DNA from: Chiridota heheva
Lineage: Eukaryota > Echinodermata > Holothuroidea > Apodida > Chiridotidae
Length of the DNA: 64,000 nt
NCBI GenBank assembly: GCA_020152595.1
Contig: JAIGNY010001262.1
Location: 820,001-884,000 of the forward strand
Direction: 5' to 3'
Part shown: one piece after another, positions 1 through 11,427 of the stretch
Numbering within the stretch: the stretch's first letter is position 1
Layout: each line of letters starts with the position of its first letter
Program-made: the position numbers and the translations under genes
Notes under the pieces: generated by a model
Databases searched by the model: none
Seen by the model: only the letters and a program-made list of their open reading frames with translations
Told to the model about the DNA's origin: nothing

Positions 1-429
1 TTTTTAGCATGGATATGCATTATTGAGGCACAACATTTTCTCACTTTTTGACAGTAGAGGCCTGAAATGCATTGTATATGTAGAATAATTAATACATTCA
101 AAGAAAAAAATGCAATTCTTGCTAAATAAATGATTTAAAGTCAATTGCGGCAGACCCCCAGCTTGATTTAAAAAGGGGCAGGGTGCTAGAAATGTTGAGG
201 GGCCCATTAATGCGCACGCGAAACAGGGCCGCCCCTGTAAAACAGCAAAGCTAGGGGTCTGTGTGGCCTCTCCAAAATGTACGGAAAGGACATTTGTATC
301 ACTTTACATGAAATTGCATCACAAAATACATGATGAATAAGTCTGGCTATAGATTTTCAGTCCAATGAACACGAACTCACCAGTGTTTAAACTCACTGAT
401 GAAAACATCCTTTTATAAGTCCAATCTGA

Positions 430-1440
430 AATAAATGTAGGTGTACCGCAGGGAGGCCCTCTATATGCTGTACTTTATACTGATGAAATAAGATCAAACG
501 GAAATATTTGTGTGATAAAGTCTGCCGATAATACTGTTATTTCATGTCAAATTGATAAAAAATCTGTAAATGGGGTCAAGTGGAGTACCAGTCATTTATT
601 TGTTGAAAAAACTGTCAAAATGTGAAGAAAAGAACTTGTTGCTAAACTTAAAGAAATGAAAGGAAATAGGCTTTGTGAACAAAAATGTAAAACATACAGA
701 ACTTTTGAAATCAAAATTGGACAACATATTTATTCAAGGTTCAGAGGTTGCAAAATATGTAAAAACTCATTATTTTGGCGTATGTATTGATGATGAACTG
801 ACTTTTTCCCATCATGTGTCCAAAATTTTAAGTAAAGTTTACTATATTGGTTTAAGTTTATAATATATTTTGTCTTTTTGTAATCTTAATGCTAGAGTTA
901 ATCTTTTTAAACCAGTTAATTTATCACAGGTTCTTTATGCTGTACCCGTTTGGTATCATTTAATTTTACAGAAAGACAAAGACACAATCAGGAAATTTTT
1001 GAAGTATACCGCAAAGATTCTTAACTTACATTATCCCATGCTAATTGATATTTTAAATGACAGGGCGAAATTGGAATCCATTGCGATGGTGACAAAAATC
1101 AACAAAGAATAAAACCATTCTTTACACAATACATTACAATGTCATCTAGCACGTTCAAACAGAAACCTTCGACACCCTAACATATTGCCAAAATACAGAA
1201 TACACGTCTACAAAAATTCATTCATTTACCATGCAGCAATTTACTTACAGACAGGAGAGATAGAAATACTGTTTTGAACCTTTTATCTTTACTTTTTCCT
1301 TATATTTATTTATTTATTTTTAAATATTTTTATATTCTTCTAATTTCTGATGTGTTTTATTATGTAAATGCATGTACTTTTTTTTTCCTTTTAAAAATGT
1401 TTTAAATTTGTACTGGAATACAATCAATTGAAATGAATTC
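430..1440 (+). mobile_element. Old LINE remnant (reverse transcriptase C-terminal half)
   Basis: Translating from about 431 gives GVPQGGPL, the conserved RT motif before the palm, then ADNTVI where an active LINE has a YADDT-like catalytic box. About 675-863 reads FGVCIDDELTFSHHV, and 870-1112 continues with the thumb/connection region typical of CR1/L2/Rex-like non-LTR retrotransposons. The catalytic box reads A-D-N and the frame changes several times, so the copy is dead. The 5' half (endonuclease, fingers) is absent. The AT-rich 3' part after 1112 is probably UTR. The clade is inferred only from general resemblance. Confidence 0.6.
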
Positions 1441-2929
1441 TCAGTCCCACATTACATACATTGCCTGGCCTTGCAGTAACCCTATCCACAATACCTGGCT
1501 CTTCACAATAAGTTCCATTGTGTGCATATAGATGATTAGGAGTGTAATAAATGATGCATAAAATCACTGAACTATCTGTGGTGGGTTCCTTAATTGCTTC
1601 CAGCAGAGTCTAAAAGTCAGACCCGCCGAAATGAAAGTTCTTGCTCGTTAAAATTTGTAGCAAGGATTGGGTGTAATGAACATATTGAAGATGATATTGA
1701 AAACCAATTATCTAATCTATAGCTCTGATATTTGTGAAACTGGTACTTCATATACCACAATTGGAGGATTTTAGCTTATTACATGTAGTAATATTACATA
1801 CAGGTAAAAAATTATATTTAGGTCTAAAAATCCACAAAATAACAAAAGTAGCTGTTTTCAACAATTTTCCAACCTGAGGTACCCATTTTTAAAATGAAAT
1901 ATTTTCTTTATCATTGACAGCAGACAAGTAGTATCTTTAAAGAAGACATAAAGTCTGATATAATCCTTATTTCATATAGTAGAATTGATAATAACAAATT
2001 TGTGTACATTTAAATGTACTGGCTACGTTTCATAACTCCCAAAGGAATCTAACACATTTTTTTGTAATTATTAAATACTTTAATACTACTACCTAATAGT
2101 AGCATGGAAGCTGCAATTTTGATTTGAAAACATGCAGAATATGATATCATCAGCCCAGCAGGATGTTGGAATGCTTTGTATTTCTTTACCATCTACCTCA
2201 TGTTCTCTCGCTTATGAAAAATTGTTCTTCTTTTGTAAGGGTCAAGGAAATTTTTTTGTACATATGAAATTATCAAAACATGCTGTTAAAACTTTGTGTC
2301 ACATCATTTTAGAATAAAAACTTTAAATTACATTTGTAAAGAAATACATTATAATCCTTATGTCCCTATTGGGGAAATTATGTTATCATGCACAATATTT
2401 CAATACAGAATTGAACAAAATGGCAGCCCCATGTGCCGATTTCAAACATGAATAACTTGAGATAGGAATAAGATTTTGACTTGCTGTGTTTGGCAGTTGG
2501 TTGAGATTTGTATCCTCTATCATATAAAAAAAATGATTGTATCAGACTTTATGTCTCCTTTAAATACTCAAAAACTATGATGTATTCTTTCAAACAATTG
2601 TAATTTGTGCTAAATTATATTTTTAAAGATTAAAAATGACCGCCTCAAAATCAACCCAAAGGTCATTTTGTTAATATTTTGCATCACAAAATGACATACT
2701 GTATTGAAGATGCTATTAAAAATCAAGTATTCATTCAAGAGCTCTGATATTTGGGATACTGTTACTCCATACACAAGAGTTTTCAGATTTGAGCTTATCA
2801 GTGGTATTACACAAGCTAGAAAGTTATATTTATTGATAATATTTCACAAAATCATTCAAATTGTTCCATTTTTAGCTTGACTATACAAAAATTAGTAGAG
2901 CTATTCTATTACCCCCGGCATTGGCGTTG

Positions 2930-3760
2930 GCGTTAAATAAAGTTTGGTTAAAGTTCTGCTTAAAGTTTTCATAACTTAACTTATGAATGGTGTACATTAA
3001 TGTGACTTGGCATAGGGATAGCGGAAATGGGTACTGATCAAATGAGAATGAATGGAGGGTTGTGTCTGCATGTACTAATTAGCTCATTTGCATAACAATG
3101 AAAATATTTGTCACGTTAAAGTTTTGGTGTAAGTTTTTGGTTGAAGTTTTCATAAGTTATGAATGGTGTACAGTCATGTAACTTGGAATAGGGGTAGAGG
3201 ATATGGGTACTGTTGAAATAAGTGTGACTGGGGGTTGTGTGCACACTCTAATTAGCTTATTTGCATAGCATTGAATATATTTGTCTGGGTTAAAGTTTTG
3301 GGTTAAAGTTTTAGGTTAAAGTTTTTATAACTTAAGTTATAAATGGTTTCCATTCATGTAACTTGGCATAGGGGTAAAGAACATGGGTACTGCTCAAATG
3401 AGCATGATTGGAGGGTTGTGTGTGCATACTAATTAGTGTATTTGCATAACATTGAAAATATTTGTATCTATGATATCTTAAATTAAAGTGGGTGTGGGTA
3501 TTTTGTGTTAAATGATCATATATGTGAAGAGCATTGTCTACACTTAATAGTAATGTGTAATGTGCATATTAATTAGGTTATTTGCATAACAATAGACTCA
3601 CATAAATTATTTAACCTTAGATAATAAGTTGGTACTTGTTACAGGGGTAGAGGACATAGGTACTGTTCAAATGAGCATGATTTGGGGTTGTGTGTGCATA
3701 CTAATTAGCTAATTTGCATAACAATGAAAATATTTGTAGATTGGGTATCTCTTGAATTAA
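2930..3760 (+). repeat. Degenerate tandem repeat, unit about 175 bp
   Basis: Four to five imperfect units. Each runs through a 'taaagttttggttaaag' segment, then 'aacttggcataggggtag', 'atgggtactgttcaaatgagc', 'gggttgtgtgtgcatac' and 'taattagctaatttgcataac'. Starts are near 2935, 3115, 3290 and 3590, so spacing is irregular. The array sits at the centre of the surrounding inverted-repeat field. Confidence 0.7.
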
Positions 3761-4104
3761 AATCAGCATGATGGTTTTGTTTAAACAAATGATCGTATAG
3801 TATATGTGGAGAGCATTGTTCACACTTAATGGTGAAGTATATTGTGCATTTGCTGCAATATGTTTGACCTGAGATCGAAAATATATGGCTTATGACTAAC
3901 TAATTTCACATTTCTAGTTTTGTTATGATATTGACATTCCTGACATGAATAGCAATCAAAATGTTTGTCTTGCCATGAATAAAGAAGCAAATAAAAGTTT
4001 CCTCGCTTCTAAGGAATGTTAGATTAGGGGTTTGGGAAATATTAACAATAAGCAGAATGTGAGGTAGAAGATGACATGATGATAAAGTAGTTGAAGGAAT
4101 TAGA

Positions 4105-4480
4105 ATGAGGGTGGGATTTCATGTGGGACAGGGTGGAATTGTATGTACAGTAGGACAGGGTGCGGTGGGAGGTTGGTCAGGATGTGTTGGCATATTAGAC
4201 AGGGTGGATTGGCAAGTATTACAGGGTGGGTTGGCATGTGGAACAGGATGGGTTGGCATTTGGAGCAGGGTGGGTTGGCATGTGGAACAGAGTGGGTCAA
4301 CATGTGGTACAGGGCGGAATGGCATGTGGTGGGATGTCATCTGGATTTCAGTTGTGATGACATGTGGGTCATGCAAGTGGTGGAATGACATACAGTATCT
4401 GGTTTTCAGGTGTGATTGCATGAAGTATAGGCGTGGGATGGCATTTGCAACAGGTTGGAATGTGGGACAGTCTAGAATAT
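4105..4480 (+). repeat. Degenerate GT-rich minisatellite (about 24 bp)
   Basis: Loose repeats of 'gggttggcatgtgg' with 'aacagg' spacers. Several overlapping frames on both strands stay open here because the unit lacks stops. The predicted peptides are low-complexity, so this is not coding. Confidence 0.65.
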
Positions 4481-6215
4481 GCATTTATTAGTGGTGATAG
4501 AATTTATGTCATTTCCAATGTCTACTTTGTCATACATTAAGCAATATTATCTGGCATTATTTTGCTTTAATGTTATTGTACATTTTTCATACTGCTTGAC
4601 ATATTTTCTTAAAATGGAAGTTGTATTACAATCCAGGATGTAATTCCGTGAATGTGTAGGGGCTGGGGACGGGTACTGGTTGGAAAGGGTATTGAATGGC
4701 ATTCTTTCATTGACATTGGCAAGACAGGGCCTCTCCTTTCTTTGTATTCAATTGATAGCACTAAAAGAGGTGTTATGGTTATATAGACTGATAGCTTTTA
4801 CATGTTTTCTGAGTTACTGGGTGAGATATCCTTGAGCTTTTTTGTCCTAAAATATCTGGGAAAACTCAATGATATTTTGAAGCTTCTAGTGCAAATGAAA
4901 ATGTAAGTGCATCTTTCAAAGCTCAAGTAATTTGAAATCATCTGCCCCTGCTACCCTATTTCTGTATATACTGTACTTCCCCCTATAAGGCATATTGCTA
5001 TGATATTTGAGGTATTGTTACTCCATACACCATAGTTTTAGGATGTAAGCTTATTATATATCAGGATAACATATCGGTAAAATATCGGTAAAATTTCACA
5101 AAATCACAAAAATTGGCCATTGACAACGTTTTTGGTGTAAATTTGTGAAATTTAGAAATAAATATAATTTTCTAACCCTATTCTATACCATTCACAAGCC
5201 GAAATCCCAAAACTAATGTGTATGGATTAGAAGTATATCAAATATCAGAGCTATAAATTGGATACTTTTAAAAGCATTTTCAATGTCATTTTGTGATGCT
5301 AAGTATAAATTGTTTTTGTGATTTTGTAGAATTTTATATATGAATATAAATGTTTAATTATGTTTAATACCATTAATATGCTTAAATCTTACAACTATGG
5401 TGTATGGAGTAACAATATCCCAAACATCAGAGCTTTTGATTGGATAGTTGATATTTAATAGCATCTTCAATACAGTATGTCATTTTGTGACGCAAAGTAT
5501 TCAAAAAATGACCTTTGGGTTGATTTTGAGGTGGTCATTTTTAATCATTAAAAGTATAATTTAAGCTTAAATTAAAATTGTTTGAAAGAATATTGTCATG
5601 GTATTATAGTATTCAAAAGATATTAGTTGTCTGCTGTCAATAATAAAGAGAAGATATTTTGTGTATGAGATTACAGAAAGCCAGTGCTGAGTAATCAGGG
5701 CACTTCTGTGATTGAAATCACTGATCTGTGTTAGGTGTCTTAGTGGGAAAAATGTGTTTGCAAACTGGTGATAGAAATAGCTGTGTGTCATATGCCTGAG
5801 GTGATGTGTGCTGCATTAATTGTAAATGATTGGTGGACCATTTCTCCTAGGGAAAGATATTGCTTCCAGTTTCATTTTTAAATGGGTACCTCGTATTACT
5901 AATAAGCTAGAATCCTACAATTATGGTATATGAAGTACCACTTTCTCAAATATCAGAGCTATTGATTGGATAGTTGTTTTTTTATAGAATCTTTTTAATA
6001 TGTCATTTTGTGATGTGATGTTAAGTGATAAAAATGACCTTCGGGTACATTTTGGAGTTGCCAAAATCGACTTTAATCTATGTTATTTAGCAAGAATTGC
6101 ATTTTTTTTCTGTGCATGTATTAATTGTTCTACATATACAATGCATTTCAGGCCTCTACTGTCAAAAAGTGAGAAATATTGTGCCTTAAAAATAAAAATC
6201 CATGCTAAAAAATGT

Positions 6216-7130
6216 CTAACAATTACAATTTGTATGTTATTTTCTTGAATTTTAGAACTCATGTGAATTTCTTTGCTGCATGATATACCAATAATAAGTT
6301 TTATTCTCATGAACATTAGTACTAGATGTATCCATGTTAACAATATCAGAGCCCTGGTGTTGACAATTCATTAAAAATTGTGACCCCAAAAGTAGGAATT
6401 TAGGAATTTTTTGAACATTGTGTTGAAATTTTGATACATCCTTTATTTTCAAAGTGGGCTGATATAGAAGAAATACTTTTGAATATGCTATTTATGCCTA
6501 AATAACTATCAATAAATTTAATTGAAAGAAAATCAAAAGGGGATACATTGAGATATGGGGCACAAAGACACCCGGGGGGAGTATTGGGGTACCCCTGGAC
6601 CTCCCGAAATAACTATATGTCTAATATGATATTTAAGGCTTGGAATCAATTATTCTTTATTTCTTTTACCTGTTCACATAGAAACCTTGTGTTTTCTGCA
6701 ATTGCAATCCATTCAAATTTTTGGTCAAAATTTGTCAAAAAACTGTAAAATGAACATTTTGTGTTTTTTAAGGGCCACTATGGGCCCAAACATATATCAT
6801 ACCACCATTTAAAAAAAAAAAAAAAAATATATCTCTGGGTGATAATCTCTACCAGTAGGAGAGAAATTGCTTAAAACAATTGCCTTATGGAGTTATGATA
6901 CCTCAAAAAGGCTTAAAAATGAAGTATTTAGGTCCACTTTTCTTACTTTTTTTGGGTAGAAATTTTTGACAGGCCATATTTTGAAAAGTAAGTATGCTAT
7001 TGACCTAAAACTTGGTAGAACTCCATAATAGTTGGTTTACTTTGTACACCCATAAAATTGGCCAAATCCAAGATGATGGCCCAATAAGCTCTGGTCCATC
7101 ATATGTGAAATGACCCAAATAGAAATCTGG
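6216..7130. other. No gene seen; AT-rich non-coding DNA
   Basis: Contains a 17-bp A-run near 6810 and no conserved reading frame, RNA gene or recognised repeat. Short open frames here have no protein-like composition. Confidence 0.6.
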
Positions 7131-7172
7131 ACTCACTCACTCACAAATACTTCTTGGTACATAGAAGATGTA

Positions 7173-7281
7173 TTAACCCTTACTCTACCACGCGGCGATA
7201 TTATCGCCGTTTTGGGTGCCCCGTCTTTGGCCCCGCCTCCCGAGCGCATTTTCAAAACAGTGCTGGTAGAGTAAGGGTTAA
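7173..7281. mobile_element. TTAA-flanked MITE, copy 1 (piggyBac-like ends)
   Basis: A 109-bp element bounded by TTAA on both sides, with perfect terminal inverted repeats TTAACCCTTACTCTACCA at the left and the reverse complement at the right. TTAA target duplication and CCC-leading termini are the signature of the piggyBac superfamily; assignment rests on these ends only. The interior is GC-rich and holds the small palindrome GGCGATATTATCGCC. No coding capacity. Confidence 0.8.
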
Positions 7282-7415
7282 TCAACCCATTGACATATCG
7301 CCAACCCGAAAATATAGGCAGCATGATCGGTGGGCGCCCAGCGGGTCCCGACAGCGAAAAGGGGCCCGACTTTTCTGCCTGGAAGACAGAGGACCATTCA
7401 ATAATCACGTCTTGA

Positions 7416-7521
7416 TTAACCCTTACTCTACCACGCGGCGATATTATCGCGTTTTGGGTGCCCGTCTTTGGCCCCGCCTCCTAGCGCATTTTCAAAACAG
7501 TGCTGTTAGAGTAAGGGTTAA
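7416..7521. mobile_element. TTAA-flanked MITE, copy 2
   Basis: A second copy, 106 bp, exactly 243 bp downstream of copy 1, separated from it by a 134-bp GC-rich spacer that also recurs before copy 3. It differs from copy 1 by a few single-base deletions and one change in the right inverted repeat. Confidence 0.8.
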
Positions 7522-7657
7522 TCAACCCCGTGACATATCGCGCCAACCGAAAATATAGGCAGCATGATCCCGGTGGCGGCCCAGCGGGTCCCGACAGCGA
7601 AAGGGGCCCGACTTTTCTGCCTGGAAGACAGAGGACCCTTCAATAATCACGTCTTGA

Positions 7658-7766
7658 TTAACCCTTACTCTACCACGCGGCGATATTATCGCCGTTTTGG
7701 GTGCCCCGTCTTTGGCCCCGCCTCCCGAGCGCATTTTCAAAACAGTGCTGGTAGAGTAAGGGTTAA
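7658..7766. mobile_element. TTAA-flanked MITE, copy 3
   Basis: A third copy, 109 bp and nearly identical to copy 1, 242 bp downstream of copy 2. MITE plus spacer therefore form a tandem array of two and a half units. Only one insertion into the surrounding repeat is needed, followed by unequal exchange or slippage. Confidence 0.8.
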
Positions 7767-8289
7767 ACTTACATTTAATACTTATTTGGTACAAAGCATG
7801 TCATAGCCTATACCTGGAGGCCTGACGCCAAGGGCTGTGTCAGGAAGAGGTTGGGCATTGCCCCGAATAATTTTCAAAGTAATAATTTTCAAAAGTAAGC
7901 CTTTTACCTTTCACCCAATGGGCAACTGCCAACATTGATCCTGGCCCCCAAACTCAAACTGTGATTTGCTTACTAAGAGTGGGAAAAAGTGAGGATTGGG
8001 GAGGAGGAGGGGGGGAAGCGTGGCAAAATCACAAAATAAATCACCATGCAATAGTATACATTTAAAAAAGAGGACTTAAGGCCAGTTGCTTCCTCAAATC
8101 CCACTTATGCTCAAACCATATATGTTAGGAAGCGGGGTTCAGGGGGCACATGTTTTTGAAAACTGAAAAAAGTGCCGCTTTTTGAAAATGAAAAACGCCC
8201 CTCAATTACTGTCAAAAAATCACTTGATTTTCTGCCCCTTGCCCGAGTTCCTTCCGACACCCCTGGTAGTTAGGTGTGTAGGAAGCTTG

Positions 8290-8935
8290 GAAAGTGATAG
8301 GGGGGGGGAGGAGGGGGAGGGGGTTGGCTTGGAGGAGGCATGACCTATTAGGGGAACTTCCCAAGTCATATGCATATTCCCCATCCCAATCTGTAGATAT
8401 AGGCCAAACTTGAAATGGCAACCATTCATGAGGGTCATGTTGTAAGGCTGCATAGAAAATACCTCAAATTTTGTTGAATTTGACTCTTACTTGAAAACTT
8501 CATGAAACTCTTAAAATTGACAAGATAAATTCGTTAGCAATCTATTCCCTGCAAAACATGTTCAAAAGCTTTGTGCAAAATTGGAGGAAATTTGAAGCTA
8601 TTCTGAAAGCCTAGTTAGACTTAATGTAAAACAACCATTTGCTTGAAGCCTCTAACAAATTCATTGACATAATTAATTAATAAATAACTACAGTAAGTGA
8701 TGTCCAGTCAATATATTCTTGGAACATATTTTCATCCCAAATTTTGTATTTTTCATGATCAAATAGTTTTGATTTAACTTGATTTTGGTAATAAATTTTG
8801 GTCATTAAAAACAACTGGATTTTATTTTGAAGGCCTCAAAAAGTGTCTCAAATTTCCCCTGATTTGCACCCAAGAAAGTAACTTTTTGAATATTTTTTGC
8901 AGGGGTGGATATATTGTTAACAAAGTTAAGTTATC
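8290..8935. other. No gene seen
   Basis: AT-rich sequence with no convincing frame, RNA gene or repeat partner elsewhere in the window. Confidence 0.55.
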
Positions 8936-8937
8936 TT

Positions 8938-9050
8938 GCCATTTTTGGTTCCAATGCTAATAGCATTAGGAACCTGCAGTCTTGCTGGCATACACATAAG
9001 GAACCTATGCAGTCTTGCTGGCATGTGTATGTATAGGTCGGTGTGTGTCT
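8938..9050 (+). repeat. Short dispersed repeat (second copy 17385-17475)
   Basis: Shares 'ttggttccaatgc', 'tagcat', 'gcagtc', 'tgctggc' and a terminal GTAT-rich run with 17385-17475. Here the central motif 'ggaacctgcagtcttgctgg' is repeated once. It is non-coding and the class is unknown. Confidence 0.5.
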
Positions 9051-9063
9051 GTGACAGCAAGCT

Positions 9064-9202
9064 TTTGTTCTTGAATTTCTCTCATTCTCTTCCTGTTTCC
9101 TTTCCTTCCTACCTCTAGAATGATCTAACCTCTCTGGCACAATTTGACCATCATTGTCGTGGTGCCGTTAAGCCCCCATCAAACAAACAAACAAACAAGC
9201 TA
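9064..9202 (+). mobile_element. LINE 3' tail, severely 5'-truncated copy
   Basis: About 140 bp closely matching the last part of the LINEs that end at 16316 and 28861. It shares 'tgttcttg', 'tttctctcattctc', 'cctacctctagaatgatct' and 'ggcacaatttgac', then the (CAAA)n tail. A typical dead-on-arrival copy with no coding part. Confidence 0.8.
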
Positions 9203-10100
9203 GTAAACATGATATATCATGAAAGATACACTGAATTCTGATCAGTTCTTCAGATATGTTGATGGCAAAACAAACAAACAAACAAATGCAGGCGAAAGCA
9301 TAACCTCCGTCCAACTTCATTGGCGGAGGTAATTAGTTATCTCAATAAATTTGATAGAGGCTGCAAATAACAAACAGGTGTTTTCAAGTCTAACATGGCT
9401 TGCAGTATAGCTTCAAAGTTTTCCCGATTTTGCACCTGAGGAACGTGTTTGAACATTTTGCAGTGAATGGATTGTTAAGTACAGTAATTTATCTTGCACT
9501 TTTTAAGAGTATTAAGATCACGGTTGCAAGAGGTTTTAAATAAGAATCAAAATTCATATGCAGGTTTTTCCTATGCAGCTGATTAATCACTAATGACCCC
9601 TGTGTTTGCCATTTCAAGTGTAGTCACAATCCCACAATTTTCTATTGATTAGGGAGGGTGAGAAAAGAGTGTTTCCCATGAAAAACAAATATATGTTGCT
9701 CTTTATGCCTCTTTGGCCCTATACCTGGACATCATTTTGCTAGATATATAGTTATACATTGTTGTTGTAAATTCCTAATAGTCCCCTCCCCCTCCTCTCC
9801 TCCATCACTGTGTGGGATGTACCTGTTTTTAAAATTAAGATCTAAACCAACTGCTAAAAACAGCAAGAAACCTTGAGATAGATAAAGAAATACTGTACAA
9901 GGCATTTCAACATTCTGTTAGGTTGATGACATCATTTTCTGCATGTTTTTAAAATAAAAATGGGGGCTCTCATAGTCATATCATTAAAGTTTTTAATGTT
10001 GTATAACAAAAAATATGTTAAATTGTTTTAGGAGGTATGATACTTGGTCAGAAGAGTTATTATTTTTATTTCTATCATTTAAAATTCAATACAAAGTTCA
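9203..10100. other. No gene seen
   Basis: AT-rich spacer. A second CAAA-rich run near 9268 is followed by 'cctccgtccaacttcattgg', a short inverted stretch of unknown origin. No coding signal. Confidence 0.55.
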
Positions 10101-10101
10101 A

Positions 10102-10678
<577 letters not shown>

Positions 10679-11274
10679 GTTTTTATTCATTTACAGTCTT
10701 TGTTTTGGGTTTTTGTGATACTCAGTAAATTCCTGTGAATTTTAATTTTCTTAAAAAAAACTGATATTACTAAAACTGAAGAAACAAAAGGGTGAAAAAA
10801 CTATTTTGATATCTTATAAGGCCAATATTTCAAATATTTTACCATCATGACCTTACAGTGTAAAGTATTATAATTGGAGATCTAAAATATTTCTATCAAA
10901 TGAAAAATTATTTTCCATTCATTTCATAGTGTAAGGCACATGAGCAGAAAGCCTACTATAGGTCAAAACTTGTTAAGTGCATGTCATTCCCAATCTCAAT
11001 AATTATACAAAACATAACTCCAGTATAGAACGAGGCAATTAATTTTCAAATTGCACTACATTGTGTGTGGATCTATCCGCACTTACATTATGACATCACA
11101 CTTTACACTGCAAGTTCATTTAGTCTCGGGTGAAATCTTTGAAAGGCATTAACTCCTAATCAGAATAAGATATCAACATGTTTTTTTTCTTCACCACTTG
11201 TTTCTTTAATAGTCCCCTATCATATATATAAAACTTTATTACAAACTCTATATGTTTTTCACTCTGTCTTTCAG

Positions 11275-11427
11275 ATTCGTATCAAGATCAATGCGGTTGG
11301 GGTCAACCCTGTGGATACCTACATCAGAGCTGGAGTGTACGCAGTCAAGCCCAGTTTGCCGTATACACCAGGATGTGATGCGGCAGGGATTGTGGATAAA
11401 GTGGGGTCAAAGGTCACCAAATTCAAA
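11275..11427 (+). CDS. CRYZ: CRYZ exon a (GroES-like domain start)
   Basis: Acceptor 'ctttcag' before 11275 and donor GTAATT after 11427; 51 codons, phase 0 at both ends. Encodes [20 protein letters not shown] and ends at KVTKFK. It aligns to vertebrate CRYZ from about residue 39 (VLIKVHACGVNPV), so one or more upstream exons must exist. Confidence 0.93.

Larger units (their letters stand above)
1..6215. repeat. Field of nested inverted repeats (6.2 kb)
   Basis: Bases 1-150 reappear in reverse complement at about 6063-6213. Further in, 1670-1900 matches the reverse complement of about 5870-6010. Further in again, 2640-2800 matches the reverse complement of about 5380-5545, and a related block lies at 4990-5290. 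The shared block includes a phrase like 'agagctctgatatttg', then 'actccatacac' and 'gcttatta'. The arms are diverged by substitutions and small indels, so this is an old structure. It may be a large fold-back element or several copies of one dispersed repeat in both orientations. No transposase reading frame is visible. The first arm starts at the window edge, so the true left end is unknown. Confidence 0.6.
7130..8290 (+). repeat. Dispersed repeat, copy 1 (split by MITE array)
   Basis: The flanks 7130-7172 ('actcacaaatac', 'ggtacatagaag') and 7767-8290 ('gccttttacctttc', 'gggcaactgccaacattg', 'cccctcaattactg') match 38540-39110 in the same order. Copy 2 has no MITE between 'tacatagaag' and the following AT-rich stretch, so it shows the unoccupied site. 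No coding capacity is seen. A G/C-rich stretch (poly-G near 8300) lies at the end. Confidence 0.65.

Noticed and set aside
4100-4491. Overlapping frames of 80-128 codons on both strands
   Set aside because: Degenerate minisatellite; frames coincide on opposite strands and lack protein-like composition.
7154-7806. Arg/Pro-rich frames on both strands over the MITE array
   Set aside because: GC-rich inverted-repeat MITEs and spacer read in different frames; same sequence repeated.
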